A DNA stretch of 64,000 nucleotides from Geomonas diazotrophica (GCF_018919385.1 NZ_JAHLMF010000006.1:1-64000); one strand, 5' to 3'; counted from the first letter of the stretch, positions 7,146-15,023 are shown. Translations and numbers: made by a program. The notes: generated by a model not told the origin, from the sequence alone.

Positions 7146-8333
7146 GGCTTTGGTTGTTTGTGCTGTTGCAGAAGTGCGTTGTAAGCTAAATAACTGTGCA
7201 AGTATTTCTACCTTCCGAAAGAGTTCGTCGTAGGTAACAATTTCCACTTCGCATGATGCGCGAAACAGTTCGAATGATCGCCTTTTTTCCGGGGTATTCA
7301 ACTCAGCATGTGCGTTGCCAATTATCAGGACGCATTTTGGGGCGAATGCCTGAAGAGTTACAGCAGATCCATCTGTTACAGATTGAAGATTACGAATAAG
7401 CTCAGTGCGATAGGTTAACACCTGCACAACTGCACCTGTTAGTTCTGCTGATGGCGCGAAAACACCAGCTCGGTACCGACTACCTAGCAGCCTGCTTAAA
7501 GGTGTTTTTATTTCGACAAGAAGTGACTCGCGGGATGACTCAGCTGAGAATAAATAATCAACGAACTTTGCCTCGCTACGATCAACTCTCATTCCTCCGA
7601 CATATGCTTTTTCCCCTACGAATACTACTGGAACAGCGAAAACCTGTGACAGAACATAAGAATGCTCGCTAAGAGTGAGTTGCCAAAACTCTTCATCTCC
7701 TTGTTTTTGATTTGAGTCCCAAATCTGAAGTACGTTGATAACACGCTTTGCAGAGTGCCCCATCCAAACAACCTCTTCAAGATGCTGTTTATAGATGAGC
7801 ATAGCGCGGCATCTTTCCGCACATGCCGTTGCCCAACTTGCTTTCTCTGCATCATTAGATTCACGAGCATCACGTGCGACTGCCAGAAAGTGTCCCGACA
7901 ACATTGCCCAGAATTCAGGACGATGCTTTTGCCCAAGAAGTATCTCTAAGATTTTTTCAATATGATCTGGATTATTGATGTCAAGAGGCTGAATTAGCTC
8001 CGATGAGTTAACAATAGTATCAATTTGAGCCTCAAGTGCAGTAATATCGACTAAAAAGGTTTCTTCTTTGTCAGGTAGTCCGTCTATAAATATTTGCGAA
8101 GCAAACCACTCCAACCCTGCAGTAGAAAAGTTAGCAGAGCTTTTTAGTGGATTGAGTGAAAGCTTTATGTACCCCTCAGGAATAATGAAAGTGTCACCGG
8201 CTGATATTTTAATACCTTTACCATGTTCCCCTGGTTCAACAATATGCATTTCCCTACCACATGCCGTACACTTCCTGATGACATGTGGCACGTCTAAACG
8301 TTCTTGTACATCACGGCAGACTTCACAGGCCAT
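7140..8333 (-). CDS. Cassette 3: Shedu (SduA, DUF4263) anti-phage nuclease
   Basis: 397 residues. The C-terminal domain (about 215-385) has the order of motifs of the Shedu SduA family: a helical EEFWQLTLSEHSYVLSQVF entry, Asp259, LLVEIKTP with the PD-(D/E)xK pair Glu274-x-Lys276, SAELTGAVVQ (Gln304), KCVLIIGNAHAE, and a final VEIVTYDELF. The N-terminus has four cysteines (3, 6, 22, 25) that form a probable zinc finger, and a middle region unlike other Shedu forms I know. Shedu is a single-gene phage defence whose effector is a DNA nuclease. Carriage as an integron cassette, with its own attC, makes it mobile between array positions. Family identity is strong; activity is inferred. Confidence 0.87.
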   Translation of the reverse strand: MACEVCRDVQERLDVPHVIRKCTACGREMHIVEPGEHGKGIKISAGDTFIIPEGYIKLSLNPLKSSANFSTAGLEWFASQIFIDGLPDKEETFLVDITALEAQIDTIVNSSELIQPLDINNPDHIEKILEILLGQKHRPEFWAMLSGHFLAVARDARESNDAEKASWATACAERCRAMLIYKQHLEEVVWMGHSAKRVINVLQIWDSNQKQGDEEFWQLTLSEHSYVLSQVFAVPVVFVGEKAYVGGMRVDRSEAKFVDYLFSAESSRESLLVEIKTPLSRLLGSRYRAGVFAPSAELTGAVVQVLTYRTELIRNLQSVTDGSAVTLQAFAPKCVLIIGNAHAELNTPEKRRSFELFRASCEVEIVTYDELFRKVEILAQLFSLQRTSATAQTTKAT

Positions 8334-8360
8334 ATCTGTATCCTTAAAATGATTATTTTC

Positions 8361-8422
8361 ACCTAACGTGGGAAAGCACAGCAGTGGAGCGAAGCGGAGA
8401 CTGCTGCTGCACGTTGTTGGGC
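8361..8422 (-). repeat. attC site of cassette 2
   Basis: 62 bp, minus strand: R'' GCCCAAC, R' GTTAGGT, with a GCAGCAGCAGTCTCCGC / GCGGAGCGAAG..-type palindromic core. R'' is the exact complement of the cassette's 5' end. Confidence 0.85.
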
Positions 8423-8427
8423 GTTGT

Positions 8428-9027
8428 TTAAAGTTGATATACGAAGCTCAGATACAAAAATGACACGATCACTAGTACTCCGTATTCGATGCTTTTTATC
8501 TGAGTAAGAGTTGATTTAACGGTCATTTTATCAGTTTCGGGAAGAACCGTTTGGAAGAACCTCGCAGCTAAAAACGTGGACAATGCGAATGTCGGCAGTA
8601 AAAACACCATGATCACTAGAACGTTCAACCATCGATATGCTTCGTCTTGTATTAAGACTACTGATCCAATTGTAAGGCTGAAAATCACGTCTAAGGCTGA
8701 TGCTGGATTTCGAATTATTGTAAATATTCCTGTGGTTTTGAAATGCATTGCTTCTATAACAAGGTGTCGCACGTAAGTATGAAGCCAACTTTCCAAGACC
8801 ATGAATACAACCGCAAGCAGGTGGACTGAAATACCAACCTTCAAGACCTTAAATTTCTTTTCAGCAAAATTTCTGGAAAGGTAAACAACTTCACATACAA
8901 CCAATGGCACGAGAATAATGAGGTATGAGGGAAATGTAACAGTGACAGTTGGAGCATCCATAAAGGCTAATGCGGTTCGTGGAGCAAACATTAATGCTGC
9001 CAATATGATAATCGGCCTTATCTTCAT
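8428..9027 (-). CDS. Cassette 2: polytopic membrane protein
   Basis: 199 residues. An N-terminal hydrophobic segment ending in ALAF may be a signal peptide or first helix, followed by about four further helices (33-52, 67-86, 112-130, 135-155, 175-197). No catalytic motif or family recognised. The ATG is 16 bases from the cassette 5' end. Confidence 0.6.
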   Translation of the reverse strand: MKIRPIIILAALMFAPRTALAFMDAPTVTVTFPSYLIILVPLVVCEVVYLSRNFAEKKFKVLKVGISVHLLAVVFMVLESWLHTYVRHLVIEAMHFKTTGIFTIIRNPASALDVIFSLTIGSVVLIQDEAYRWLNVLVIMVFLLPTFALSTFLAARFFQTVLPETDKMTVKSTLTQIKSIEYGVLVIVSFLYLSFVYQL

Positions 9028-9037
9028 TCGTGTCCTT

Positions 9038-9108
9038 GCCCAACGGGTCAGCGCTTGACCTGACGGGCAGCCTTAGCGCCCGGTCGCGGTCTGAGCGCCT
9101 GGTTATGC
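9038..9108 (-). repeat. attC site of cassette 1
   Basis: 71 bp, minus strand: R'' GCATAAC, R' GTTGGGC, with a core of paired blocks (CCAGGCGCTCA / TCAGGTCAAGCGCTGA). R'' is the exact complement of the first bases of cassette 1 at 9347-9353. Confidence 0.88.
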
Positions 9109-9117
9109 GTCCCTCTA

Positions 9118-9339
9118 TTATTTGTAAATTCGTTTCGCAATACCGAAATACCCGATGAGTGCGAGGACAAAAGACAGCACAAAAACTAAGACTTTGTTCG
9201 TCAAGCCGAGCGTCAAACCGATTGAGATAATGCCGACTATTCCAAAAAAAAGAGTAACACTGACCCGTTTGGCCTCCTTCTTGGAGATTGTTGCTCCTCG
9301 AAAGACTACCTTGTAGTCATCTTCATCTTTATTCATCAT
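9118..9339 (-). CDS. Cassette 1: small two-helix membrane protein (copy 1)
   Basis: 73 residues and the first cassette after attI, so best placed for expression from an integron promoter. It has a charged N-terminus (MMNKDEDDYK), two hydrophobic helices and a basic C-terminus. It duplicates cassette 5. No family recognised; its placement suggests the most recent insertion. Confidence 0.65.
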   Translation of the reverse strand: MMNKDEDDYKVVFRGATISKKEAKRVSVTLFFGIVGIISIGLTLGLTNKVLVFVLSFVLALIGYFGIAKRIYK

Positions 9340-9353
9340 TCTTCTCGCATAAC

Positions 9354-9514
9354 TAGGGGATATACCGCATCGCTTTTAATCTTTTATTTATTCTGTTTCT
9401 ACCCAAATTTTTCAAAATCACCCTACCACAGCGACATATTATGTCACAGTGGTGCAATATATTGGCCTCAAATGGGGGGGATATACCGCAACTGCATAAA
9501 AAAGGGGGATTTTT
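9354..9514 (-). other. attI zone between intI and the first cassette
   Basis: The junction GTTATGC (minus strand, 9353-9347) marks where cassette 1 joins attI. The 161-bp AT-rich zone holds a 14-bp direct repeat, GGGGATATACCGCA, at 9356-9369 and 9477-9490, one copy at the crossover and one beside the intI start. Direct repeats beside the crossover bind the integrase in classical attI sites. A cassette promoter is expected here or within intI; TTTGAA-N18-AATAAA on the minus strand is only a weak candidate. Confidence 0.7.
9433..9445. promoter_or_regulatory. Palindrome in the intI/attI intergenic region
   Basis: GACATA-T-TATGTC is a perfect inverted repeat about 70 bp before the intI start. 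It could be an operator for intI or for the cassette promoter. It does not match the LexA box of Escherichia coli, so SOS control of this integron is not supported by this site. Confidence 0.4.
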
Positions 9515-10747
9515 ATGTTTGCACGATTTGAACAATTTCTAATCAGCAATGGAACAGTCCAGCAAAAACAAATTCCTTATTACGTTAAGTGGGTTACAAA
9601 TTGCTACGCCGCTTGCAAGTGTCCCACTGACAAAACCCTCTCGGCCGAGCAGAAAAAACAGTTTCTTGATATGTTGGAAAACACTCGTGAAGATTGGCAG
9701 GTCAAGCAAGCTGAACAGGCATTACGGTTATACACGTATTTTGTTTCGCGATACGGTCAACGCCCTGCGCCGACAAGTGACGAAGGAAAGGAATGGAATC
9801 GAGTCACCGAAAAAATGATTAAGGTTTTGAGGCTCAAGCACTTATCACTGAACACTGAGAAAACTTATACTGGATGGAGCAGGCAATTTCAAGGATTTCT
9901 TAATGGTAAGGCTCCTGATGATCTCTCGACCGACGATATCCGAGGCTTTCTCTCGTATCTGGCGGTCGAAAAAAAAATTGCCGCATCAACTCAGAATCAG
10001 GCTTTGAATGCCCTCCTGTTTTTATATCGACACGGCCTGGGGAAACAAGTAGCAGACCTGGATGCTGTCAGGGCCAGAAAGAAACGGAGGCTCCCTGTTG
10101 TGTTTTCCCCAGACGAAGTCTGTCAGGTTTTCGATCACATGAACGGTACAATGCGGTTAATGGCCATGCTAACGTATGGCGGAGGTTTGCGGCTTACGGA
10201 GTGCCTCAGCCTTAGGGTCCAAGACATAGATATTCATCGAGGAACCATAACAGTCAGATCGGGTAAAGGCGACAAGGACAGGACTACACTCCTTCCGGAT
10301 GTGTTGAAAGACGACTTAGCGGCACATTTAACTAGAATTCGGAAGGTTTACGATCAGGATCGATCTCAAAATGTGCCAGGGGTATATCTGCCGAATGCTC
10401 TCGAAAGAAAATACCTTAACGCTGACAAGGAATGGAAATGGTTCTGGCTCTTCCCGGCGCCAAGCTTAGCTGTTGACCCTCGCCTACTGATCGTCAGGAG
10501 GCATTTTCTCCATCCATCAATCTTCCAAAAAGCCTTTAAACAAGCAGTTACCAAAACTGGCATAAGTAAGCGGGCAACGGTACATACCCTTCGCCACAGT
10601 TTTGCTACGCATCTACTGGAAAACGGCTACGACATCAGAACCATTCAGCAGCTGCTCGGGCATAATGACATCAAAACAACAATGATCTATACCCATGTCA
10701 CCAGCAAGACATTCCTTGGTGTGCGCAGTCCCCTTGATAGAACTTGA
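9515..10747 (+). CDS. intI: Integron integrase IntI with N-terminal extension
   Basis: 410-residue tyrosine recombinase that would insert and excise gene cassettes by attI x attC and attC x attC recombination. Catalytic residues are Arg226 (GGGLRLTE), Lys at about 251-254, His357/Arg360 (HTLRHSF), His383 (LLGH) and Tyr392 (MIYTHV). The IntI-specific insertion is clear: YLNADKEWKWFWLFP followed by RRHFLHPSIFQKAFKQAV (about 300-345). About 85 extra residues precede the usual N-terminal domain, making it longer than the ~320-340 residues of mobile IntI. GGGGGA five bases before the ATG supports this start. It is divergent from the cassette array, the standard integron layout. No frameshift or lost catalytic residue is seen, so it should be active. 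Confidence 0.93.
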   Translation: MFARFEQFLISNGTVQQKQIPYYVKWVTNCYAACKCPTDKTLSAEQKKQFLDMLENTREDWQVKQAEQALRLYTYFVSRYGQRPAPTSDEGKEWNRVTEKMIKVLRLKHLSLNTEKTYTGWSRQFQGFLNGKAPDDLSTDDIRGFLSYLAVEKKIAASTQNQALNALLFLYRHGLGKQVADLDAVRARKKRRLPVVFSPDEVCQVFDHMNGTMRLMAMLTYGGGLRLTECLSLRVQDIDIHRGTITVRSGKGDKDRTTLLPDVLKDDLAAHLTRIRKVYDQDRSQNVPGVYLPNALERKYLNADKEWKWFWLFPAPSLAVDPRLLIVRRHFLHPSIFQKAFKQAVTKTGISKRATVHTLRHSFATHLLENGYDIRTIQQLLGHNDIKTTMIYTHVTSKTFLGVRSPLDRT

Positions 10748-11330
10748 GATGGATGCAGGGTGACGCGAGAACTCTCGGTGAACGGCTTACATTTTCTGAT
10801 GCGGGAGTACTGGCTGCGCCGATCGGACACCGTCGCGAGCCCTTCAGATAAATCACAAAATATGGTTTACAATAATAACGTAGACAGAACCTACCATCAA
10901 TCATGCAATATGGTTTTGTACGTCTTTTCCAACTAGGCTGCCCGTAACGCTATACATCACAAATTCTGAATACCCAAAAAAAAAACTCCTCTCAGCGCCA
11001 AAGGCGCTGAGAGGAGTTTTAGAAGATAGTTACGAAAGAGGTCCTTCTGAGACTACGGCCGCGTCGCTTTAGATTGCTACGGTCAGCTTGCTGCCGTGGC
11101 CGATGGTCTCAATTTAGACCACCGCGGGAAGCTCCTTCCCGATTCGCCCCCTGATTATCCAGCGTGGGACTGTTCGCCGCTGCTACCCTTTGCAACACGT
11201 GCCGGTTTGGATAGAACCATAGGCAGATTTACACTTGCGTCGGCTCTGCAGGGCCAATCCGTGTGTCAAAAAGACAAAGCGTCACGGTACGCAAATAATG
11301 GTCCTATTCTGCCTATTTATGGGTACAATG
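10748..11330. other. Non-coding region after intI
   Basis: 583 bp without a credible gene on either strand. It contains the terminator at 10982-11020 and, at about 11048-11111, a longer imperfect inverted repeat whose ends are TGAGACTACGGCC and GGCCGATGGTCTCA. The motif AATATGGTTT occurs twice (near 10860 and 10909). It may be the junction between the integron and the rest of the island. Confidence 0.5.
10982..11020 (-). terminator. Rho-independent terminator
   Basis: Perfect 18-bp arms (AAAACTCCTCTCAGCGCC and its complement) with an AAA loop. On the minus strand it ends in a run of nine or more T, so it stops transcription arriving from the 13071-11331 operon before it can run antisense into intI. 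Confidence 0.85.
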
Positions 11331-11864
11331 TCAAACAGAAATTTCTGATTCATCTTCCGTTTTTTCTATTTGCATGTTGCGTTTAAGCCGTTTTAGCTTT
11401 TCCTGCAGACCTATTTTGTCCTTCTCGCAGTTTTTCAATCGCATAGACAACTCTTCATAGTCCTTATGATCAGATCTAAGAGAAATAAGGGCTTCCATCT
11501 CTTCTGCTATTGCCTTTCGTTCCGTTTTGATATTATCGCGTTCCTTTCGATTAAGTTTATTTCCCTCATCGATACTACGGCCAAGACCTGAATAAAATTC
11601 ACTCATTGCACTTGCATCATTCATGATATCATTACTAGTTTGGACCGCAAAACGGGCCCAATCCTCGGCAACCCTAACTCTTTTGGCTGATTTTCCCTCT
11701 GACATAACGTACCCTAGACACCACGCTGCTTCAATGAAAGTTAGGTAAAAAGGTGTAGTTGTCGTCAAGACATTACTGCCATACGCAGGTAGAATGATCC
11801 ACTTTAACCAGATAAGGGACACAAAGGCTAATACAGTCAGGATAACAAAATGTTTGTTGTTCAT
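11331..11864 (-). CDS. Membrane-anchored coiled-coil protein
   Basis: 177 residues. Two N-terminal hydrophobic segments (about 5-30 and 40-55) are followed by a long, highly charged helix (about 95-170, NRKERDNIKTERKAIAEEME and heptad-rich sequence) that should form a coiled coil. The start overlaps the stop of the upstream recombinase gene by 4 bp (11861-11864), so the two are translationally coupled. No family recognised. It is the last gene of a three-gene operon with the small recombinase. Confidence 0.6.
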   Translation of the reverse strand: MNNKHFVILTVLAFVSLIWLKWIILPAYGSNVLTTTTPFYLTFIEAAWCLGYVMSEGKSAKRVRVAEDWARFAVQTSNDIMNDASAMSEFYSGLGRSIDEGNKLNRKERDNIKTERKAIAEEMEALISLRSDHKDYEELSMRLKNCEKDKIGLQEKLKRLKRNMQIEKTEDESEISV

Positions 11865-12748
11865 CTCAGGTATGCCTCCGTCGTTTTTTTTTCAAAATGC
11901 CCTACCTCTTGGGCCGTTATAGCCTTCGCCTTGTCATAGGGCATCCCACCTCGCTGCAACTCATCCATTCTCTCCTGGGCATAGCTATGCCTTAAGCCAT
12001 GAGCCCCATTGGAAAATCCAAGGGCCCGAGTGCTGGCTGCGGAAAAGCTCTGGCTCCACGTCCTGCCGCCTCCGATGTTGTAGAACTGCGAGTATCTCAC
12101 CACCCGGTCAACAATCTGGTTAGGTACGGCAAGGCGTTTTGATTCCAGTTCCACCGCGAGTGCTTTATCCAAGAGGACTTCACGGATGAGTCCCCCCTTG
12201 CCTTCAACGGTATATCTGACCCCGTCTCTACCTAAAAAGCGCCTTGTACTCCATTCTCTGTGACTTGAGGGGGCTCGTTCCTCCTCTCGTCGAATGGTCA
12301 ATAACTCATGGGCCCTGAGCCCTGCACTATAAGCGATCTTAGTTGCCAAACTGTTCCTCTCTGACTGTGAAGCAGCGATTCGTTGAACTTGTGCTGGCGT
12401 GTAACTGCGGGTAGAGAGGATGGTAACCCTCGCGCTCTTCACCACATCTAAGCGTTCCCCCAGATGCATTTGGATGGCTTGCCGGTCCAAGTCTAATGTC
12501 TTCTGTGACACGGCTTCTGCCCTTTCAGCGAGATAGCGGATCGCCGTTTCTCGCGTGGCGTCCCCAAGGCTCCCAAACCGGTTCTTCTGGATGTAGTTAG
12601 CGAATCCCTTGAGAGCCTGTTGATATCCTCTCGCGGTTCCTACACTGTGGATCTTTCCGTCATCCCTGTGATCGTGGCGTCCAGTTCCAAGAGCCACCTT
12701 GTTTGAAACCGCGTGCTCTGCTTGTGATTTAACTGATCGAAATCTCAT
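11861..12748 (-). CDS. Tyrosine recombinase of the small plasmid/ICE type
   Basis: 295 residues. The C-terminal half has a tyrosine recombinase fold: Arg in SAGLRAHELLTIRRE, HGLRHSYAQER (the HxxR box), VGHFEKKTTEAYL with the second His and the Tyr nucleophile at the very end. The N-terminal half carries a core-binding domain (YQQALKGFANYIQKNRFGSL). I use the ATG at 12748, which overlaps the upstream stop (ATGA) and follows GGAGGG. It is clearly different from both IntI and the P4-type integrase in the same island. Such enzymes are found on plasmids and integrative elements and may resolve dimers or move a sub-element. Confidence 0.8.
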   Translation of the reverse strand: MRFRSVKSQAEHAVSNKVALGTGRHDHRDDGKIHSVGTARGYQQALKGFANYIQKNRFGSLGDATRETAIRYLAERAEAVSQKTLDLDRQAIQMHLGERLDVVKSARVTILSTRSYTPAQVQRIAASQSERNSLATKIAYSAGLRAHELLTIRREEERAPSSHREWSTRRFLGRDGVRYTVEGKGGLIREVLLDKALAVELESKRLAVPNQIVDRVVRYSQFYNIGGGRTWSQSFSAASTRALGFSNGAHGLRHSYAQERMDELQRGGMPYDKAKAITAQEVGHFEKKTTEAYLR

Positions 12749-13071
12749 GCGCCCTCCGATCCGCACAACTCCGCTCGACGTATCGTATCTGCCCGCCCCA
12801 GTTCTGGAAGCGTTTTCAGGAAACGATCTATGGAACTGCGATGCACTTTAAGTCGGTGGCATAATCGTAGCCACTCTGCCAAGTCAGCGCATGATGCCCC
12901 AGCTTCCCGCATAGCAATCAGTTCCGAGCGGTATTTAGCTAGGCAACTCTTGCGATACCTCTTGCGGCGTAATTCCGCACGAAAAGCTATCACCCGTCTC
13001 AACTCACCTGGAGCATCAAATGTCTCATCGATCCTGCTCATTGCTCTGTCCTCCGTATTTTGTCGCGTCAA
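12745..13071 (-). CDS. Small DNA-binding-like protein upstream of recombinase
   Basis: 108 residues, very basic in the middle (RAELRRKRYRKSCLAKYR), followed by EAGASCADLAEWLRLCHRLKVHRSSIDRFLKTLPEL, which reads as a helix-turn-helix with a recognition helix. Its stop overlaps the recombinase start by 4 bp. Proteins of this form commonly precede this recombinase type on plasmids and islands. Role unknown; probably an accessory or regulator of recombination. Confidence 0.6.
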   Translation of the reverse strand: MTRQNTEDRAMSRIDETFDAPGELRRVIAFRAELRRKRYRKSCLAKYRSELIAMREAGASCADLAEWLRLCHRLKVHRSSIDRFLKTLPELGRADTIRRAELCGSEGA

Positions 13072-13097
13072 TCTGCCAAAAAGGTCGCCTGTGCTGA

Positions 13098-13135
13098 TTC
13101 CGCGCTATGTCGGCGAAGGCTGACATAGCGCGGAA
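13098..13135. repeat. Perfect 14-bp inverted repeat
   Basis: TTCCGCGCTATGTC at 13098-13111 and its exact complement at 13122-13135, with a 10-base spacer. It sits upstream of the recombinase operon and is too AT-poor on both sides for a terminator with a T-tract. It could be a recombination site, a transfer origin arm, or an operator. Confidence 0.7.
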
Positions 13136-13234
13136 ACTTAGGGGGGGCACGGAGAGCCACGTTCTCTTGCACCTGTGCAACGGATTCGAAGGGACAATAC
13201 GGCATATGACCTTTGGTCCCCCCCTCAGTTTTCG

Positions 13235-13278
13235 AATTCGCGCGACAGCGCGAATTTGCGTGCGGGGCGAAGCCCCGC
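13235..13278. repeat. Two adjacent hairpins, oriT-like
   Basis: AATTCGCGC-GACA-GCGCGAATT (13235-13256) is followed closely by GCGGGGC-GAA-GCCCCGC (13262-13278). Paired hairpins in a gene-free segment next to a recombinase are reminiscent of a transfer origin or a resolution site. No relaxase gene is present in the window, so mobilisation would need one from elsewhere. Confidence 0.5.
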
Positions 13279-13286
13279 CGCCGGTT

Positions 13287-14300
13287 TCACTCATTCAGAC
13301 ACGAGGAAATATCAGCACCTCCTACACGGTCCTGTTGCGACCGCAAGGCGTCCTCCCATGCAAGAAACTTAGCCGTTTCCACGCACGAGGTCGTCAGGGA
13401 AGATGCCAACGCCGAAGGTAACTCACTTCGAGCAGAGGTTTCGTACCTTTGCCGGTCCTCCTTCGGCAGGGATTCCCAAAAAGCATTGCGAGCTGCCGTT
13501 TCTGCACGCTCCTTGCTACGCAATTCCTCCAGCTCCGCTTCCTGTGCAGCGTTCTCTCGTTCGCGGGCCTGGATGGCTGCATTTCGAGTCTCAAACGCCA
13601 CGTACCAACCTGGAAGAATGAGATCAACGCAAAAAGATCTGAGATACCCAGCAGGATTGCCGACATCTCCTTTGCGTCGCCTCCAGGTCTCCGCAGCAAC
13701 GTCTGCAGCTTCAACAAGACGTTGTTCTCCGTAGGTCTTGCAAAAAGACGTCAACTCCGAATCAAGGATTTTGAGAAACGGAGTGCCAGCGAACAACACA
13801 CGCAGGTGTTCTTGTGTTGTATCCTCAAGTCTGTGCTCTTCTTTGTTCTCCAGTGTGACGTCACGTGACAGCGATGGACAACTGTCACGTGACGCGGTTG
13901 TGAGACTCGGCAAGAAAATTTTTTCGCGTTCGCTGTCCCTTTGGCGTTGCTTACGCTTTCGATCAGATTCCCGCCTGGCCCCTAGCTTGTCCTCGCTCTG
14001 GTACTTGGCCCAGTTCTTTATGAACACGGCCCCCTCGTCCTGGTCGATCATCCCTAGCACTGAGAATGTCTCAAGCCCCTTCTGAACGATTCGCAGCGGC
14101 ATGTTAGCCACCACTCCTATTGTTTCAGGGGTGTAGGGCATTGTGTCAGATATCATCAAGTAGCCTCCGTGGTTTGATTTACCTGCTTCTGCTAATAACA
14201 CTATCCATAGAAGCGCTAGGCTGTCCCCTTTCTGACCTTTCCGAATCATTTCGATTTTTCGATGATGAATCAGATTACAACTGACTTTAAACCACTCCAT
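13287..14300 (-). CDS. Phage replisome organiser-like replication protein
   Basis: 337 residues. The first ~120 match the N-terminal domain of phage replisome organisers (WFKVSCNLIHHRKIEMIRKGQKGDSLALLWIVLLAEAGKSN..., PYTPETIGVV...FIKNWAKYQ), a winged-helix replication initiation domain that recruits helicase. The C-terminal half is charged and helical. It lies just after the AlpA-like gene (14301 directly adjacent) and points to an element that can replicate after excision. No helicase or primase is visible, so it would depend on host or helper factors. Confidence 0.75.
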   Translation of the reverse strand: MEWFKVSCNLIHHRKIEMIRKGQKGDSLALLWIVLLAEAGKSNHGGYLMISDTMPYTPETIGVVANMPLRIVQKGLETFSVLGMIDQDEGAVFIKNWAKYQSEDKLGARRESDRKRKQRQRDSEREKIFLPSLTTASRDSCPSLSRDVTLENKEEHRLEDTTQEHLRVLFAGTPFLKILDSELTSFCKTYGEQRLVEAADVAAETWRRRKGDVGNPAGYLRSFCVDLILPGWYVAFETRNAAIQARERENAAQEAELEELRSKERAETAARNAFWESLPKEDRQRYETSARSELPSALASSLTTSCVETAKFLAWEDALRSQQDRVGGADISSCLNE

Positions 14301-14519
14301 TTATCTACCCTCGTAAGCTTCAGTCTGTGCAGATCCGGTTTCGATTAAGCTCCTAATCTCCTCTGCGCGATATACAGCAATCCTTTTACCCAACTTCACT
14401 GGCTTTGGGTAAATCCCAGACTTGACTCCGCTATACCAATGGCTGCGTGAGACACTTAGTAGAGCTAAAACTGTTGACAGCCGTACGAACCCTGTTTGAG
14501 GTAATGTGATTTGTGCCAT
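14301..14519 (-). CDS. AlpA-family transcriptional regulator/excisionase
   Basis: 72 residues with a MerR-like winged helix of the AlpA type (FVRLSTVLALLSVSRSHWYSGVKSGIYPKPVKLGKRIAVYRAEEI). AlpA proteins of P4-like elements activate their integrase and act as excision factors. It is the first gene of the leftward unit with the replication protein and is divergent from the small membrane protein genes, so the 14520-14828 spacer is probably its control region. Confidence 0.85.
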   Translation of the reverse strand: MAQITLPQTGFVRLSTVLALLSVSRSHWYSGVKSGIYPKPVKLGKRIAVYRAEEIRSLIETGSAQTEAYEGR

Positions 14520-14828
14520 AGTAGCCTCCCGACGTCGTTTTAAGCCTCATTGCTGTGTTAGATAATGTACGTTATGAACCTGATAGACACTGTAATGGAC
14601 TAAATTTGCAAAATCAACACCAATAAAAAACTATTTTACAGTATAAAATATTAAATTTATGAGCTTTTATATAATTAATGTTGTTTGTACTGTTTTGCAC
14701 ACTGTCGAACCTCGACCGTGTACTATTTTATTCAATTTAAATATTGAATTCATAGCAAAGTTGTTGACTGTATGTTTTTTGTGTAATAATCTCAAATCAG
14801 GTTAAAAATTGCAGAATAGGTGATTTAA
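14520..14828. other. AT-rich divergent control region
   Basis: 309 bp, strikingly AT-rich, between alpA-like and the rightward small genes. It has an inverted repeat ATTCAAT-N6-ATTGAAT at 14730-14749 and several A/T runs. Besides two divergent promoters it may hold the element's replication origin or operator sites, which is inference from composition and position. Confidence 0.55.
14764..14792 (+). promoter_or_regulatory. Sigma-70 promoter for the rightward small-gene operon
   Basis: TTGACT at 14764-14769, 17-bp spacer, TAATCT at 14787-14792. It lies about 35 bases before the first start codon at 14829, which is preceded by AGGTGA. Confidence 0.65.
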
Positions 14829-15023
14829 ATGCAATCTGAGTCAAAAGTCATAGCTGAACAGTGCATAGAAATTATCAAACGACGCCTACCACTCACGGCG
14901 AGCGAGGACAGACTCCTTGGCAAGATCGTTACGGATATTCGGCTGCACTTCGAACTGGAGAATGAGAGGAGCCGATCCGTTTCGGTGACAGCTGAAGATG
15001 GGCCAGTGGAATGGTTTTGGTAG
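14829..15023 (+). CDS. Small soluble protein, unknown
   Basis: 64 residues, helical, no membrane segment (SKVIAEQCIEIIKRRLPLTASEDRLLGKIVTDIRLHFELENERS). It is first behind the promoter at 14764 and ends 28 bp before the next gene. No family recognised. Position suggests a regulator or partner of the membrane proteins that follow. Confidence 0.55.
   Translation: MQSESKVIAEQCIEIIKRRLPLTASEDRLLGKIVTDIRLHFELENERSRSVSVTAEDGPVEWFW

Noticed and set aside
9433-9445. LexA (SOS) box controlling intI
   Set aside because: The palindrome does not match the CTG-N10-CAG pattern and the LexA motif of this group is different.
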